A stretch of 9,452 bases of DNA from Candidatus Hydrogenedentota bacterium (lineage in GTDB: Bacteria; Hydrogenedentota; Hydrogenedentia; Hydrogenedentiales; GCA-2746185), in assembly GCA_012965445.1 (NCBI GenBank), contig DTSJ01000164.1, positions 1 to 9,452 on the forward strand. Reading direction: 5' to 3'. Below are positions 1 through 6,178 of the stretch, one piece after another (the stretch's first letter is position 1; the number at the start of each line of letters is the position of its first letter). The notes beneath the pieces were generated by a model, which was not told the DNA's origin, ran no database searches, and saw only the letters and a program-made list of their open reading frames with translations. The position numbers and the translations under genes were made by a program.

Positions 1-1391
1 GCAAGAACCGACATATAAAATCCATAGAAGCCCATCTCCTCATCAAAAAAATCCGTCGACGAACGAAACAAAATGGATTCATGAAAATACTTATGCGGCG
101 CATCATCAATTTCCATCCGCGATATCGAAGCGATAAAAAATACAACCGAACCTCCAACGACAGCAACCAGCTTCCGGCGATGCTTGATGTTTATCTCGGC
201 AAAAGCCAGCATTAACGGCTCGCCAAACCATGAACTCTTGTGCGCCCGAATCGGAACTACAGAAAGCATCGCGGGAAGAAACGACATCGAAAGTAGCCAC
301 GCCAGCCCGACACCCGTCGCCGTGATATTCCCCAACTCCTGGAAAGGCGGCGAATCACTGAAGTTCATCACCAAAAATCCGATTGATGTCGTCAGACTCG
401 TCAAAAAAACAGGCTGTGCATTGATTCGCAGGCTCTCCCGGAGCGCCGTTAGTTTGTCCGACCCCTTATTCATCTCCTTAAACATGCTCAGTAAAATGTG
501 GATCGAATCAGCAATCGCAAGCGTCAACACCACAACCGGAGCTGCCATATTCGCCGGATTCACACCATAACCGTAGTAACCCGATGCGCCCATCGCCCCT
601 GCCGCCGACAAAAATATCACGAACCATGTAGCAATCGTACCACCAACAGAACGCGTAAACAGGAACATGAAAACGGCCAGCAATACAAACATCGCTGGGA
701 ATACAGTCTTCGAATCACGTTGAGGCGACGAGCCGAATGCGTCCGACATTACTGCGGTACCCGTAAGTTCAATCCGCAAGTCCGGATGCGTCTCCCGGCT
801 TTTGATGAGCATCGCCAGCGTAAATTCTGCCGCTTCACGAACGGCTAATACATCATCAGGATCAAGCTGCACCCGAATCGAAACCACCGTCGTGTCCTCG
901 TCATGGCTGACAATATTGCCCATGATGATCGGTTCGACGATCGAAACTTCCCGCGCGCGCGTAATCGCATCGGGATTCATCTCCTCCCCTTCAGGAATAA
1001 GATCCTCCACCATCAAGTCGTCTTCCAGCGCCCAGGAATGCTGATAATTTACGATTGAATCCACCCGGGTCGAGTGAGGCACTGTCCAACCCTCGTCCGT
1101 CAACTCGCGCACTGCCGACATCACGTCCGCGGTGAAAACCGATCCATTCGGATTGTGTACAACAAAAATGTGATTGTCGATTTTCGTATACACCTTCTCC
1201 AAGGCGTCGAAGGCCTTCAATTGAGGATTGTCCGGCCCGAAAAACATCCGGTAGTTCTGTTGAAGCTCCAAGTGGCGGGCCCCGGTCGCCAAAAGACCGA
1301 TCCCGACAAAACTGACCACGATTACCAGCCATCGGAATCGCAGAATGAAATCCACATACGTGTTAAAAAAACCGTTCTCTTCACCGCTCAA
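1..1391 (-). CDS. RND/MMPL-superfamily exporter (COG1033-like), C-terminus cut by window edge
   Basis: I translated the minus strand and found 463 open codons running off position 1. The protein has an N-terminal membrane helix (about residues 19-36), then a soluble porter-type domain with NYRMFFGPDNPQ near 46-56 and STRVDSIVNYQH at 107-118. A helix bundle follows: 231-247, 253-270, 283-303 with the motif ADSIHILLSMFKEM, 327-343 and 357-379, then another helix at 408-422. This order and the D-S-x-H-x-L motif are typical of sterol-sensing-like RND exporters, which are proton-driven inner-membrane pumps for lipids, hydrophobic compounds or drugs; the substrate cannot be read here. I chose a TTG start at 1391-1389: it overlaps the TGA stop of the upstream regulator (TTGA) and has AAGGA at 1405-1401, 9 nt before it. 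A GTG 11 codons further in is a weaker alternative. About half of a typical member is missing. It is the second gene of an Rrf2-controlled operon. Confidence 0.9.
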   Translation of the reverse strand, partial: MSGEENGFFNTYVDFILRFRWLVIVVSFVGIGLLATGARHLELQQNYRMFFGPDNPQLKAFDALEKVYTKIDNHIFVVHNPNGSVFTADVMSAVRELTDEGWTVPHSTRVDSIVNYQHSWALEDDLMVEDLIPEGEEMNPDAITRAREVSIVEPIIMGNIVSHDEDTTVVSIRVQLDPDDVLAVREAAEFTLAMLIKSRETHPDLRIELTGTAVMSDAFGSSPQRDSKTVFPAMFVLLAVFMFLFTRSVGGTIATWFVIFLSAAGAMGASGYYGYGVNPANMAAPVVVLTLAIADSIHILLSMFKEMNKGSDKLTALRESLRINAQPVFLTSLTTSIGFLVMNFSDSPPFQELGNITATGVGLAWLLSMSFLPAMLSVVPIRAHKSSWFGEPLMLAFAEINIKHRRKLVAVVGGSVVFFIASISRMEIDDAPHKYFHESILFRSSTDFFDEEMGFYGFYMSVL

Positions 1392-1897
1392 GACGCGACA
1401 TCCTTGTTCACCGACACCGTCGACAATTTGTGATAGGGCGGAGGTGTGAATCCGCTTTTCTTAAACTCTTCATACATATCGTCCACAATGTCTGATAAGC
1501 GAACCCCGCGAAGTTCACACTCAAACTGGCTCTCCGCGTCCTCAAAAAACATTTCCATATATCCCTCTACATAGCGAGCAATCTGACACTCCTCGTTGCC
1601 GTCATGTACACCAAAAATCCGCTCATCTTCAACAGCCTTATAAATGTCCAGAAGAGTGATGTCCTCCGCAGGCTTCCCGATGATCGCCCCGCCCCGACTC
1701 CCCGCCATAGACGTAGCCAGACCGGCATTCACTAGTCGCCCCAGAATCTGCCGGATCATCGCCTCATTCTTGTTGATGCTCCCCGACATCCAGCCCGAGC
1801 TCACATAAACCACGCCGTCCCGAAGCTTCACCAGCCCAAGAATACACATAATATGCAGTCCAACAGGGAACCGCGTACTCCGCGCACTGCGTCCCAT
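1388..1897 (-). CDS. Rrf2-family winged-helix transcriptional regulator
   Basis: The 169-residue protein has the Rrf2 DNA-binding fold: RFPVGLHIMCILGL at 9-22, the helix-turn-helix segment INKNEAMIRQILGRLVNAGL at 41-60, the wing SMAGSRGGAIIGKPAEDITL at 63-82 and DIYKAVED at 84-91. Family members repress efflux, stress or Fe-S genes. IscR and NsrR carry three clustered Cys ligands after the wing; here only one Cys (104, in NEECQI) lies in that stretch, with another at 127 (ECEL), so a classical Fe-S cluster is unlikely and the signal is more probably a small molecule or a single-thiol switch (inference). The frame opens at a TTG at 1909, but the ATG at 1897 is preferred because GGAG lies 6 nt upstream of it. 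Its stop overlaps the exporter start, so the two are cotranscribed. The upstream palindrome suggests that it represses its own operon. Confidence 0.9.
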   Translation of the reverse strand: MGRSARSTRFPVGLHIMCILGLVKLRDGVVYVSSGWMSGSINKNEAMIRQILGRLVNAGLATSMAGSRGGAIIGKPAEDITLLDIYKAVEDERIFGVHDGNEECQIARYVEGYMEMFFEDAESQFECELRGVRLSDIVDDMYEEFKKSGFTPPPYHKLSTVSVNKDVAS

Positions 1898-1915
1898 CAC
1901 TGTCTCCAAGTTTTA

Positions 1916-1938
1916 GTAACTGTAACATTAACAGTTAC
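1916..1938. promoter_or_regulatory. Inverted-repeat operator, probable Rrf2 binding site
   Basis: GTAACTGT (1916-1923) and ACAGTTAC (1931-1938) are perfect reverse complements separated by 7 nt. The repeat lies immediately downstream of the -10 box of the minus-strand promoter, over the predicted transcription start and just upstream of the regulator's ribosome site. This is the position expected for a dimeric repressor such as the Rrf2 protein encoded directly behind it. Binding by that protein is inferred, not shown. Confidence 0.75.
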
Positions 1939-1967
1939 AATATATACAATTTCAAAACCAATGTCAA
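1939..1967 (-). promoter_or_regulatory. Near-consensus sigma-70-type promoter of the rrf2-exporter operon
   Basis: Read on the minus strand, TTGACA (1967-1962) is followed by a 17-nt spacer and TATATT (1944-1939). Transcription would begin near 1932, inside the right arm of the inverted repeat, giving an untranslated leader of about 35 nt before the ATG at 1897. A second TTGACA sits 19 nt further upstream (1986-1981) in the same orientation, but no -10 fits it at standard spacing. Confidence 0.75.
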
Positions 1968-2068
1968 GCCCCATCATTTCTGTCAATAGTTTACTTTCGC
2001 AACCAATTTACACAACACAACTTACGACTCCACACCTCTCGTTTCCCGATACACACCCACCAACGATC

Positions 2069-2096
2069 CGTAGGGGCGACCCTGCGTGGTCGCCCG
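2069..2096. repeat. GC-rich hairpin, likely dispersed extragenic repeat element
   Basis: GGGCGACC (2074-2081) and GGTCGCCC (2088-2095) are perfect reverse complements around the 6-nt loop CTGCGT, preceded by CGTAG. There is no T-tract, so it is not an intrinsic terminator. Its composition differs sharply from the AT-richer surrounding DNA. The GTAGGGGCGACC...GGTCGCCC pattern resembles short interspersed extragenic repeats common in bacterial genomes; that identification is from memory of the motif style and only one copy is present here. Confidence 0.5.
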
Positions 2097-2146
2097 CTCC
2101 ATTTGCCACAATGCACCACGAAATAACCGGAAGCCGAGCGTCCCCG

Positions 2147-2158
2147 CGAGCCGGCTCG
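2147..2158. repeat. Perfect 12-bp palindrome in GC-rich block
   Basis: CGAGCCGGCTCG at 2147-2158 is perfectly self-complementary and sits in a GC-rich block (about 2129-2160, including GCCGAGCGTCCCCGCGAG) that again contrasts with its AT-rich flanks. It may be the second module of the same dispersed repeat as the hairpin 50 bp to the left. No function can be assigned from the sequence. Confidence 0.35.
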
Positions 2159-2255
2159 AACCATCAATCCAACGCAACAAACACGCTCATACATAATAGG
2201 AACAAGGTTGACAACCCAGCGACCACAGGGCTACCCTTCAAACAACCAACAAACC

Positions 2256-2260
2256 AGGAG
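2256..2260 (+). promoter_or_regulatory. Ribosome binding site that fixes the secreted-protein start
   Basis: AGGAG lies 6 nt before the ATG at 2267. It decides between this start and the much longer open frame reaching back to 1853, and the choice agrees with the signal peptide beginning at this Met. Confidence 0.8.
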
Positions 2261-2266
2261 CCAATC

Positions 2267-2812
2267 ATGAAATTCTTCAAATTATCCGTCACAGCATTAC
2301 TTGCCCTGACCATCTCCATTGCAGCATCCGCAGGAGAAAAAGCCTTCACCGCAGACGAAGCCTACAAAAAAATGCTCACCCTCGAAGGCACCTGGGAAGG
2401 CGAATCACTCGTCGTACCCATAGGCAAAACTAAAGAAGAAGGTACCAAATCCGAATCAACCATTACCTACGAAGTCATCGCAAACGGCTCCTCCCTCATG
2501 CTCACCTACTTAAAAGGCACCCCCATGGAAATGGTCTCCATGTACCATCAGGACGGCCCTGAAGTCCTAATCCACACCCACTACTGCGCAGCAGGAAACC
2601 AACCCTCCATGAAATTCACCCCAAGTAAAGAACCCGGAAAAATCGACTTCAAATTCGATAAAGGTACAAACATGGACGTAACCAAAGACGGCCACGCCCA
2701 CAGCGGCTACATGATAATCATCGACGAAGACAACTTCGAAACAAAATCCGAAGGATGGAACAACGGAAAACTAGCCAACCACCGCTACACAAAAATGACA
2801 CGTAAAAAGTAA
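2267..2812 (+). CDS. Small secreted protein of unknown function (DUF1579-like)
   Basis: The 181-residue product begins with a classic Sec signal peptide: KFFK, a hydrophobic core at about 6-20 and an Ala-Ser-Ala cleavage site at 20-22, so the mature protein is exported, probably to the periplasm. There is no lipobox Cys. The mature part contains LEGTWEGES (39-47), ITYEVIANGSSLMLTY (66-81), MVSMYHQDG (89-97) and the striking THYCAAGNQPSMKF (104-117). Patterns of this kind (GTW, then YH-DG, then THYC-GNQP) occur in small lipocalin-like or DUF1579-like beta-barrel proteins usually annotated hypothetical; this assignment is from motif memory. The ATG at 2267 is preferred because AGGAG lies 6 nt upstream and the signal peptide starts there, although the frame is open to 1853. 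A strong terminator follows, so it is probably monocistronic. Confidence 0.88.
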   Translation: MKFFKLSVTALLALTISIAASAGEKAFTADEAYKKMLTLEGTWEGESLVVPIGKTKEEGTKSESTITYEVIANGSSLMLTYLKGTPMEMVSMYHQDGPEVLIHTHYCAAGNQPSMKFTPSKEPGKIDFKFDKGTNMDVTKDGHAHSGYMIIIDEDNFETKSEGWNNGKLANHRYTKMTRKK

Positions 2813-2846
2813 TTTACAACGATTTCGAATCGAAAGATCTATACAG

Positions 2847-2876
2847 AAAAGGCGCAACTCCGTTGCGCCTTTTTTT
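2847..2876 (+). terminator. Strong intrinsic terminator after the secreted-protein gene
   Basis: AAAAGGCGCAAC (2847-2858) pairs perfectly with GTTGCGCCTTTT (2862-2873) around the 3-nt loop TCC, and the stem runs into seven consecutive T (2870-2876). It lies 34 nt after the stop codon at 2812 and insulates uvrA from the upstream gene. The A-tract on the left means it could also work weakly in the reverse direction. Confidence 0.92.
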
Positions 2877-2951
2877 ATCGTTACTAAACATTAATTCAGT
2901 ATATTATTCCACCTGTTCAAGACCCGATTTTACCCCCGGAAAAGTTCATTC

Positions 2952-5819
2952 ATGTCCCCGAAAAAAGCCAAACCAACGCCACACGACGTCATCACCATCA
3001 AAGGCGCGCGCGAACACAACCTGAAAAATATCAGCACCACGATTCCCCGAGACCAACTCGTCGTCATCACAGGACTCAGCGGCTCAGGTAAGTCCTCTCT
3101 CGCCTTCGACACCATTTACTCCGAAGGCCAGCGCCGCTACGTCGAAAGCCTCTCAGCCTATGCCCGTCAGTTCCTCGATCAGATGGACAAGCCGGACGTC
3201 GACTACATCGAAGGACTGAGTCCCGCAATCTCAATCGAGCAAAAGACCACCCATCGCAACCCCCGCTCAACCGTAGGCACCGTCACCGAAATCTACGACT
3301 ACCTCCGACTCCTCTTCGCGCGTATCGGTACGCCCTATTGCTACAAGTGCGGCAAGAAAATTCAGGCGCAGACTCCCCAGTCCATCGCCGACACCATCCG
3401 CAAACTCCCCGAAGGAACCCGGGTCCAGCTTCTCGCACCCATCGTTCGCCAGCGAAAGGGCACCTACCAGAAAGTGTTCGACGACATTAAGAAACAGGGC
3501 TTCCCGCGCATACGCGTCAACGGCGAAATCCATTCAGTCGATGACGACATCAAGCTCGACCGCTACAAAAAACACGACATCGATATCGTCGTGGATCGTC
3601 TCGTCGTCAAGAAAAACATGGGTCAGCGATTGACCGATTCAGTGGAGACCACGCTTCGACTCGGCAAAGGAATCGTCCGTATCTGGAGTGAATCCGCGGA
3701 CAAAAAGACGACCAGCGAAACACTCCAGAGCGAAGCCTTCGCCTGTATCGACTGCGGCATCAGCTACGAAGAACTTGCCCCGCGCATGTTCTCCTTCAAC
3801 AGTCCCCACGGTGCATGCCCCGAATGCACAGGCCTCGGCACGACCATGGAAATCGACCCCGAACTCGTCGTACCCGATGAAACCCTCTCCTGCGCCGAAA
3901 ACGCCGTTCGCGCGTGGAACATGAACCGCGTACTCGACGGCTGGTACAAGCGCGCCTTGAGATGCGTCGTCGATCACTACAAAATCGGCTGGAACACACC
4001 TTGGAACGAAATCTCTGAAGAACACAGAGACATCATCCTCAACGGCTCCGGTACCGAGGAAATTCAGTTCAACTACTCCAGAAAAAAACGAAAGAACACC
4101 TACAAAACCAAGAAGCCCTTCGAAGGCGTCATGCCCAATCTTCAACGCCGATTCCGCGAAACCTCCTCCTCCTCCCAGCGCGACAAAATCAGCCAGTTCA
4201 TGGCGACGCGCCCCTGCACGGCATGCAAAGGCGCCCGCCTCCGTCCCGAATCCCGCGCTGTCCTCATGCACAAGAAAAACATCCTCGACGTGACCGGCCT
4301 CTCCATCGGCGAAGCCTTCGATTTCCTTAGCACCCTGAAACTCAACAAGCAGGAAAAAATTATCGCCGAACGCATCCTGAAAGGCGTAAACGAACGACTC
4401 GGTTTTCTCGTGAGCGTAGGACTCGATTACCTCACCCTTGATCGTCAGGCAGGCTCACTTTCCGGTGGCGAATCCCAGCGCATCCGTCTCGCCACCCAAA
4501 TCGGCTCAGGACTCGTCGGAGTTCTCTACATTCTCGATGAACCCAGCATCGGCCTCCACCAGCGCGACAACGATCGCCTCATCACCACCCTGAAACGTCT
4601 CCGCGATCTCGGCAACACCGTCATCGTCGTCGAGCATGACGAAGACACCATCCGCACCGCCGACCACGTCCTCGACATGGGCCCCGGTGCCGGAGTCCAC
4701 GGCGGAGAAATCGTCGCCCAGGGAACACCGAAGCAGATCGAAAAAGTAAAAAACTCAATGACCGGGCAATACCTCTCCGGTAAATTCCAGATCCACATGC
4801 CCGACCAACTCCGCCCGCCCAACAGCAAATCCATCACCATACGCAAAGCCGAGCAAAACAACCTCAGAAAAATCGACGTCGAAATCCCCCTCGGCCTCCT
4901 CGTCTGCGTAACCGGCGTCTCCGGCTCAGGAAAATCCACCCTCATTAACGGTACCCTCTATCCCGCCGCCATGCGCGTCCTCCACGGTTCCATGCGCAAT
5001 AAACCCGGCAAGCATCACTCCATCGAAGGCCTCGAACACATCGACAAAATCATCGACATCGACCAGTCACCCATCGGACGCACCCCGCGCTCCAATCCCG
5101 CCACCTACACCGGACTCTTCAGCCCCATCCGCGAAATTTTCGCCAAAACAAAAGAAGCCCGAGCCCGCGGATACAAACCCGGACGATTCAGCTTCAACGT
5201 CAAAGGCGGACGCTGCGAAGAATGCGAAGGCAACGGACTCATCACCATCGAAATGCACTTTCTCCCCGACGTATACGTCCCCTGCGAAGAATGCGACGGC
5301 GCACGCTACAACCGCGACAGCCTCGACATCCGCTACAAAGGCAAAAACATCTCCGAAGTCCTCCAGATGACCGTTGAAGAAGGATGCGAATTCTTCAAAA
5401 ACATCCCCACCGTCTTCCACAAACTCGACACACTCAACGACGTCGGCCTCGGCTACATAAAACTCGGACAACCAGCCACCACCCTCTCCGGCGGAGAAGC
5501 CCAGCGCGTAAAACTCGCCACCGAACTCTCAAAACGCCAGACCGGACGCACACTCTACATCCTGGACGAACCCACCACGGGCCTCCACGCCGTAGACGTC
5601 GACAAACTCCTGCAAGTCCTGCACCGACTCGCCGACAGCGGCAACACCGTCATCGTAATCGAACACAACATGGACGTAATCAAAACCGCCGACTGGATCA
5701 TAGACCTCGGCCCGGAAGGCGGCGACAAAGGAGGAAAAATAATCGCTCAAGGCCCCCCGAAAACCATCGCCAAAAAGAAAAACTCCTACACCGGGCAATA
5801 CCTCAAGCCGAAATTGTAA
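2952..5819 (+). CDS. uvrA: Excinuclease ABC subunit A (UvrA)
   Basis: UvrA is the ATP-driven DNA damage sensor of nucleotide excision repair: a UvrA dimer with UvrB finds lesions and hands them to UvrB/UvrC. The 955-residue length is normal (E. coli 940) and both ABC halves are intact. Half one has Walker A GLSGSGKS (41-48), signature LSGGESQR (503-510), Walker B LYILDEP (525-531) and the switch His in VVEHD (559-563). Half two has GVSGSGKS (655-662), LSGGEAQR (845-852), LYILDEP (868-874) and VIEHN (902-906). CxxC pairs at 130/133, 265/268, 289/292, 422/425, 755/758 and 778/781 supply the zinc-binding modules. The UvrB-interaction and insertion regions lie between the first Walker A and the first signature. 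The start is the first ATG, giving MSPKKAK; only a weak GGA lies about 11 nt upstream. I see no clear LexA-type box or strong promoter in 2877-2951, so SOS control is not supported. It is monocistronic as far as the window shows. Confidence 0.98.
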   Translation: MSPKKAKPTPHDVITIKGAREHNLKNISTTIPRDQLVVITGLSGSGKSSLAFDTIYSEGQRRYVESLSAYARQFLDQMDKPDVDYIEGLSPAISIEQKTTHRNPRSTVGTVTEIYDYLRLLFARIGTPYCYKCGKKIQAQTPQSIADTIRKLPEGTRVQLLAPIVRQRKGTYQKVFDDIKKQGFPRIRVNGEIHSVDDDIKLDRYKKHDIDIVVDRLVVKKNMGQRLTDSVETTLRLGKGIVRIWSESADKKTTSETLQSEAFACIDCGISYEELAPRMFSFNSPHGACPECTGLGTTMEIDPELVVPDETLSCAENAVRAWNMNRVLDGWYKRALRCVVDHYKIGWNTPWNEISEEHRDIILNGSGTEEIQFNYSRKKRKNTYKTKKPFEGVMPNLQRRFRETSSSSQRDKISQFMATRPCTACKGARLRPESRAVLMHKKNILDVTGLSIGEAFDFLSTLKLNKQEKIIAERILKGVNERLGFLVSVGLDYLTLDRQAGSLSGGESQRIRLATQIGSGLVGVLYILDEPSIGLHQRDNDRLITTLKRLRDLGNTVIVVEHDEDTIRTADHVLDMGPGAGVHGGEIVAQGTPKQIEKVKNSMTGQYLSGKFQIHMPDQLRPPNSKSITIRKAEQNNLRKIDVEIPLGLLVCVTGVSGSGKSTLINGTLYPAAMRVLHGSMRNKPGKHHSIEGLEHIDKIIDIDQSPIGRTPRSNPATYTGLFSPIREIFAKTKEARARGYKPGRFSFNVKGGRCEECEGNGLITIEMHFLPDVYVPCEECDGARYNRDSLDIRYKGKNISEVLQMTVEEGCEFFKNIPTVFHKLDTLNDVGLGYIKLGQPATTLSGGEAQRVKLATELSKRQTGRTLYILDEPTTGLHAVDVDKLLQVLHRLADSGNTVIVIEHNMDVIKTADWIIDLGPEGGDKGGKIIAQGPPKTIAKKKNSYTGQYLKPKL

Positions 5820-5850
5820 ACGTCTTTCTCAAACCCTCAACCGGGACCAG

Positions 5851-5884
5851 AGCCGGCGAAGCACATTGCAATTAGGCGGCTTTT
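5851..5884 (+). terminator. Possible weak terminator after uvrA
   Basis: AGCCG (5851-5855) can pair with CGGCT (5877-5881), followed by TTTT. The loop is about 21 nt and the stem is only 5 bp, so this is a marginal candidate. It is listed because it lies 31 nt past the uvrA stop and no better hairpin with a T-tract is seen before the next promoter. Confidence 0.25.
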
Positions 5885-5989
5885 CTCGCAATCGTACCGT
5901 TATATCCATTTTCTGGACAGTTGTCCCGCATAAATATCCAAATAAGTAGTCCAATCGGTGTCTGTTTGAACATAATAGCTACAACCCGA

Positions 5990-6018
5990 TTGACATTCGA
6001 CAACGGGAATTTTATACT
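5990..6018 (+). promoter_or_regulatory. Near-consensus sigma-70-type promoter for the kinase-TIR gene
   Basis: TTGACA (5990-5995), a 17-nt spacer and TATACT (6013-6018) form a promoter one base from consensus. Transcription should start near 6025, leaving an unusually long leader of about 155 nt before the ATG at 6179. Confidence 0.75.
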
Positions 6019-6048
6019 GAATCTGAGTAAAATAGGAGTAATACGCCG

Positions 6049-6072
6049 ATGCAGTGGAGCCCCTCGATTTAG
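6049..6072 (+). other. Possible leader micro-ORF (7 codons) before the kinase-TIR gene
   Basis: ATG at 6049 opens a 7-codon frame, MQWSPSI, ending in TAG at 6070-6072. AGGAG at 6034-6038 lies 10 nt upstream, a better ribosome site than anything before the main ATG at 6179. It would be inside the predicted transcript leader. It could be chance; there is no conservation evidence. Confidence 0.25.
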
Positions 6073-6122
6073 CAGAATCACTCCTCGCTCCTCGCTCAAA
6101 TAGGTAAAGCCATCTTTCTCGA

Positions 6123-6140
6123 ACCTGAGGGTAGTCAGGT
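6123..6140. promoter_or_regulatory. 18-bp inverted repeat in the leader, possible operator
   Basis: ACCTGA (6123-6128) and TCAGGT (6135-6140) are perfect reverse complements around a 6-nt spacer, 38 nt before the kinase-TIR start codon. It could be a downstream operator or an RNA hairpin. A 6-bp arm pair can arise by chance. Confidence 0.35.
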
Positions 6141-6178
6141 ACAAGAACAACACATTACATATCACGATTGAAAAACCA

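Larger units (their letters stand above)
1968..2266. other. Intergenic region between divergent genes, no gene seen
   Basis: This stretch separates the minus-strand rrf2 operon from the plus-strand secreted-protein gene. Apart from the upstream TTGACA copy it holds two GC-rich self-complementary elements, described separately (2069-2096 and 2147-2158). An open frame runs through it on the plus strand from 1853, but the translated upstream part is low-complexity Ser/Thr/Pro text with no good start, so I do not call it coding. I could not find a convincing -35/-10 pair for the secreted-protein gene. TTGACA at about 2209 and CATAAT at about 2194 are both present but wrongly placed to work together. 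Confidence 0.5.
5820..6178. other. Intergenic region upstream of the kinase-TIR gene, no gene seen
   Basis: This 359-bp gap is more AT-rich than the genes on either side. It holds the weak uvrA terminator candidate, a near-consensus plus-strand promoter (5990-6018), a very short leader ORF with its own ribosome site (6034-6072), a 7-nt tandem repeat CTCCTCG around 6080-6096 and an 18-bp inverted repeat (6123-6140). Longer open frames exist on both strands (5921-6103 plus, 5872-6165 minus) but their translations show no recognisable domain and they overlap the promoter, so I do not call them genes. Confidence 0.6.

Noticed and set aside
184..1433. Several plus-strand open frames opposite the exporter, plus a minus-strand frame at 991-1332
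   Set aside because: They lie over the minus-strand exporter frame, whose translation is clearly an RND/MMPL protein, and show no domains of their own.
1853..2266. Upstream extension of the secreted protein's open frame (would give 319 residues)
   Set aside because: The extra N-terminal text is low-complexity and crosses the rrf2 promoter-operator. The signal peptide and AGGAG site place the start at 2267.
2877..2951. Possible promoter or SOS box before uvrA (TATATT near 2899, CACCTGTTC near 2911)
   Set aside because: No -35 at acceptable spacing and no palindromic LexA-type site; too weak to call.
3639..5471. Long minus-strand frames opposite uvrA (for example 210 and 139 codons)
   Set aside because: They are shadow frames caused by GC-biased codon positions in uvrA, which has every expected motif intact.
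5384..5875. Plus-strand Arg/His-rich frame of 163 codons overlapping the uvrA end
   Set aside because: The composition is that of an out-of-frame reading of GC-rich coding DNA, and uvrA continues intact through it.
5921..6103. 60-codon open frame on the plus strand in the same gap
   Set aside because: It spans the -35/-10 elements, so it could not be transcribed from them; no domain or ribosome site is seen.
5872..6165. 97-codon open frame on the minus strand between uvrA and the kinase gene
   Set aside because: The translation has no recognisable domain, it covers the strong plus-strand promoter, and no ribosome site or promoter supports it.
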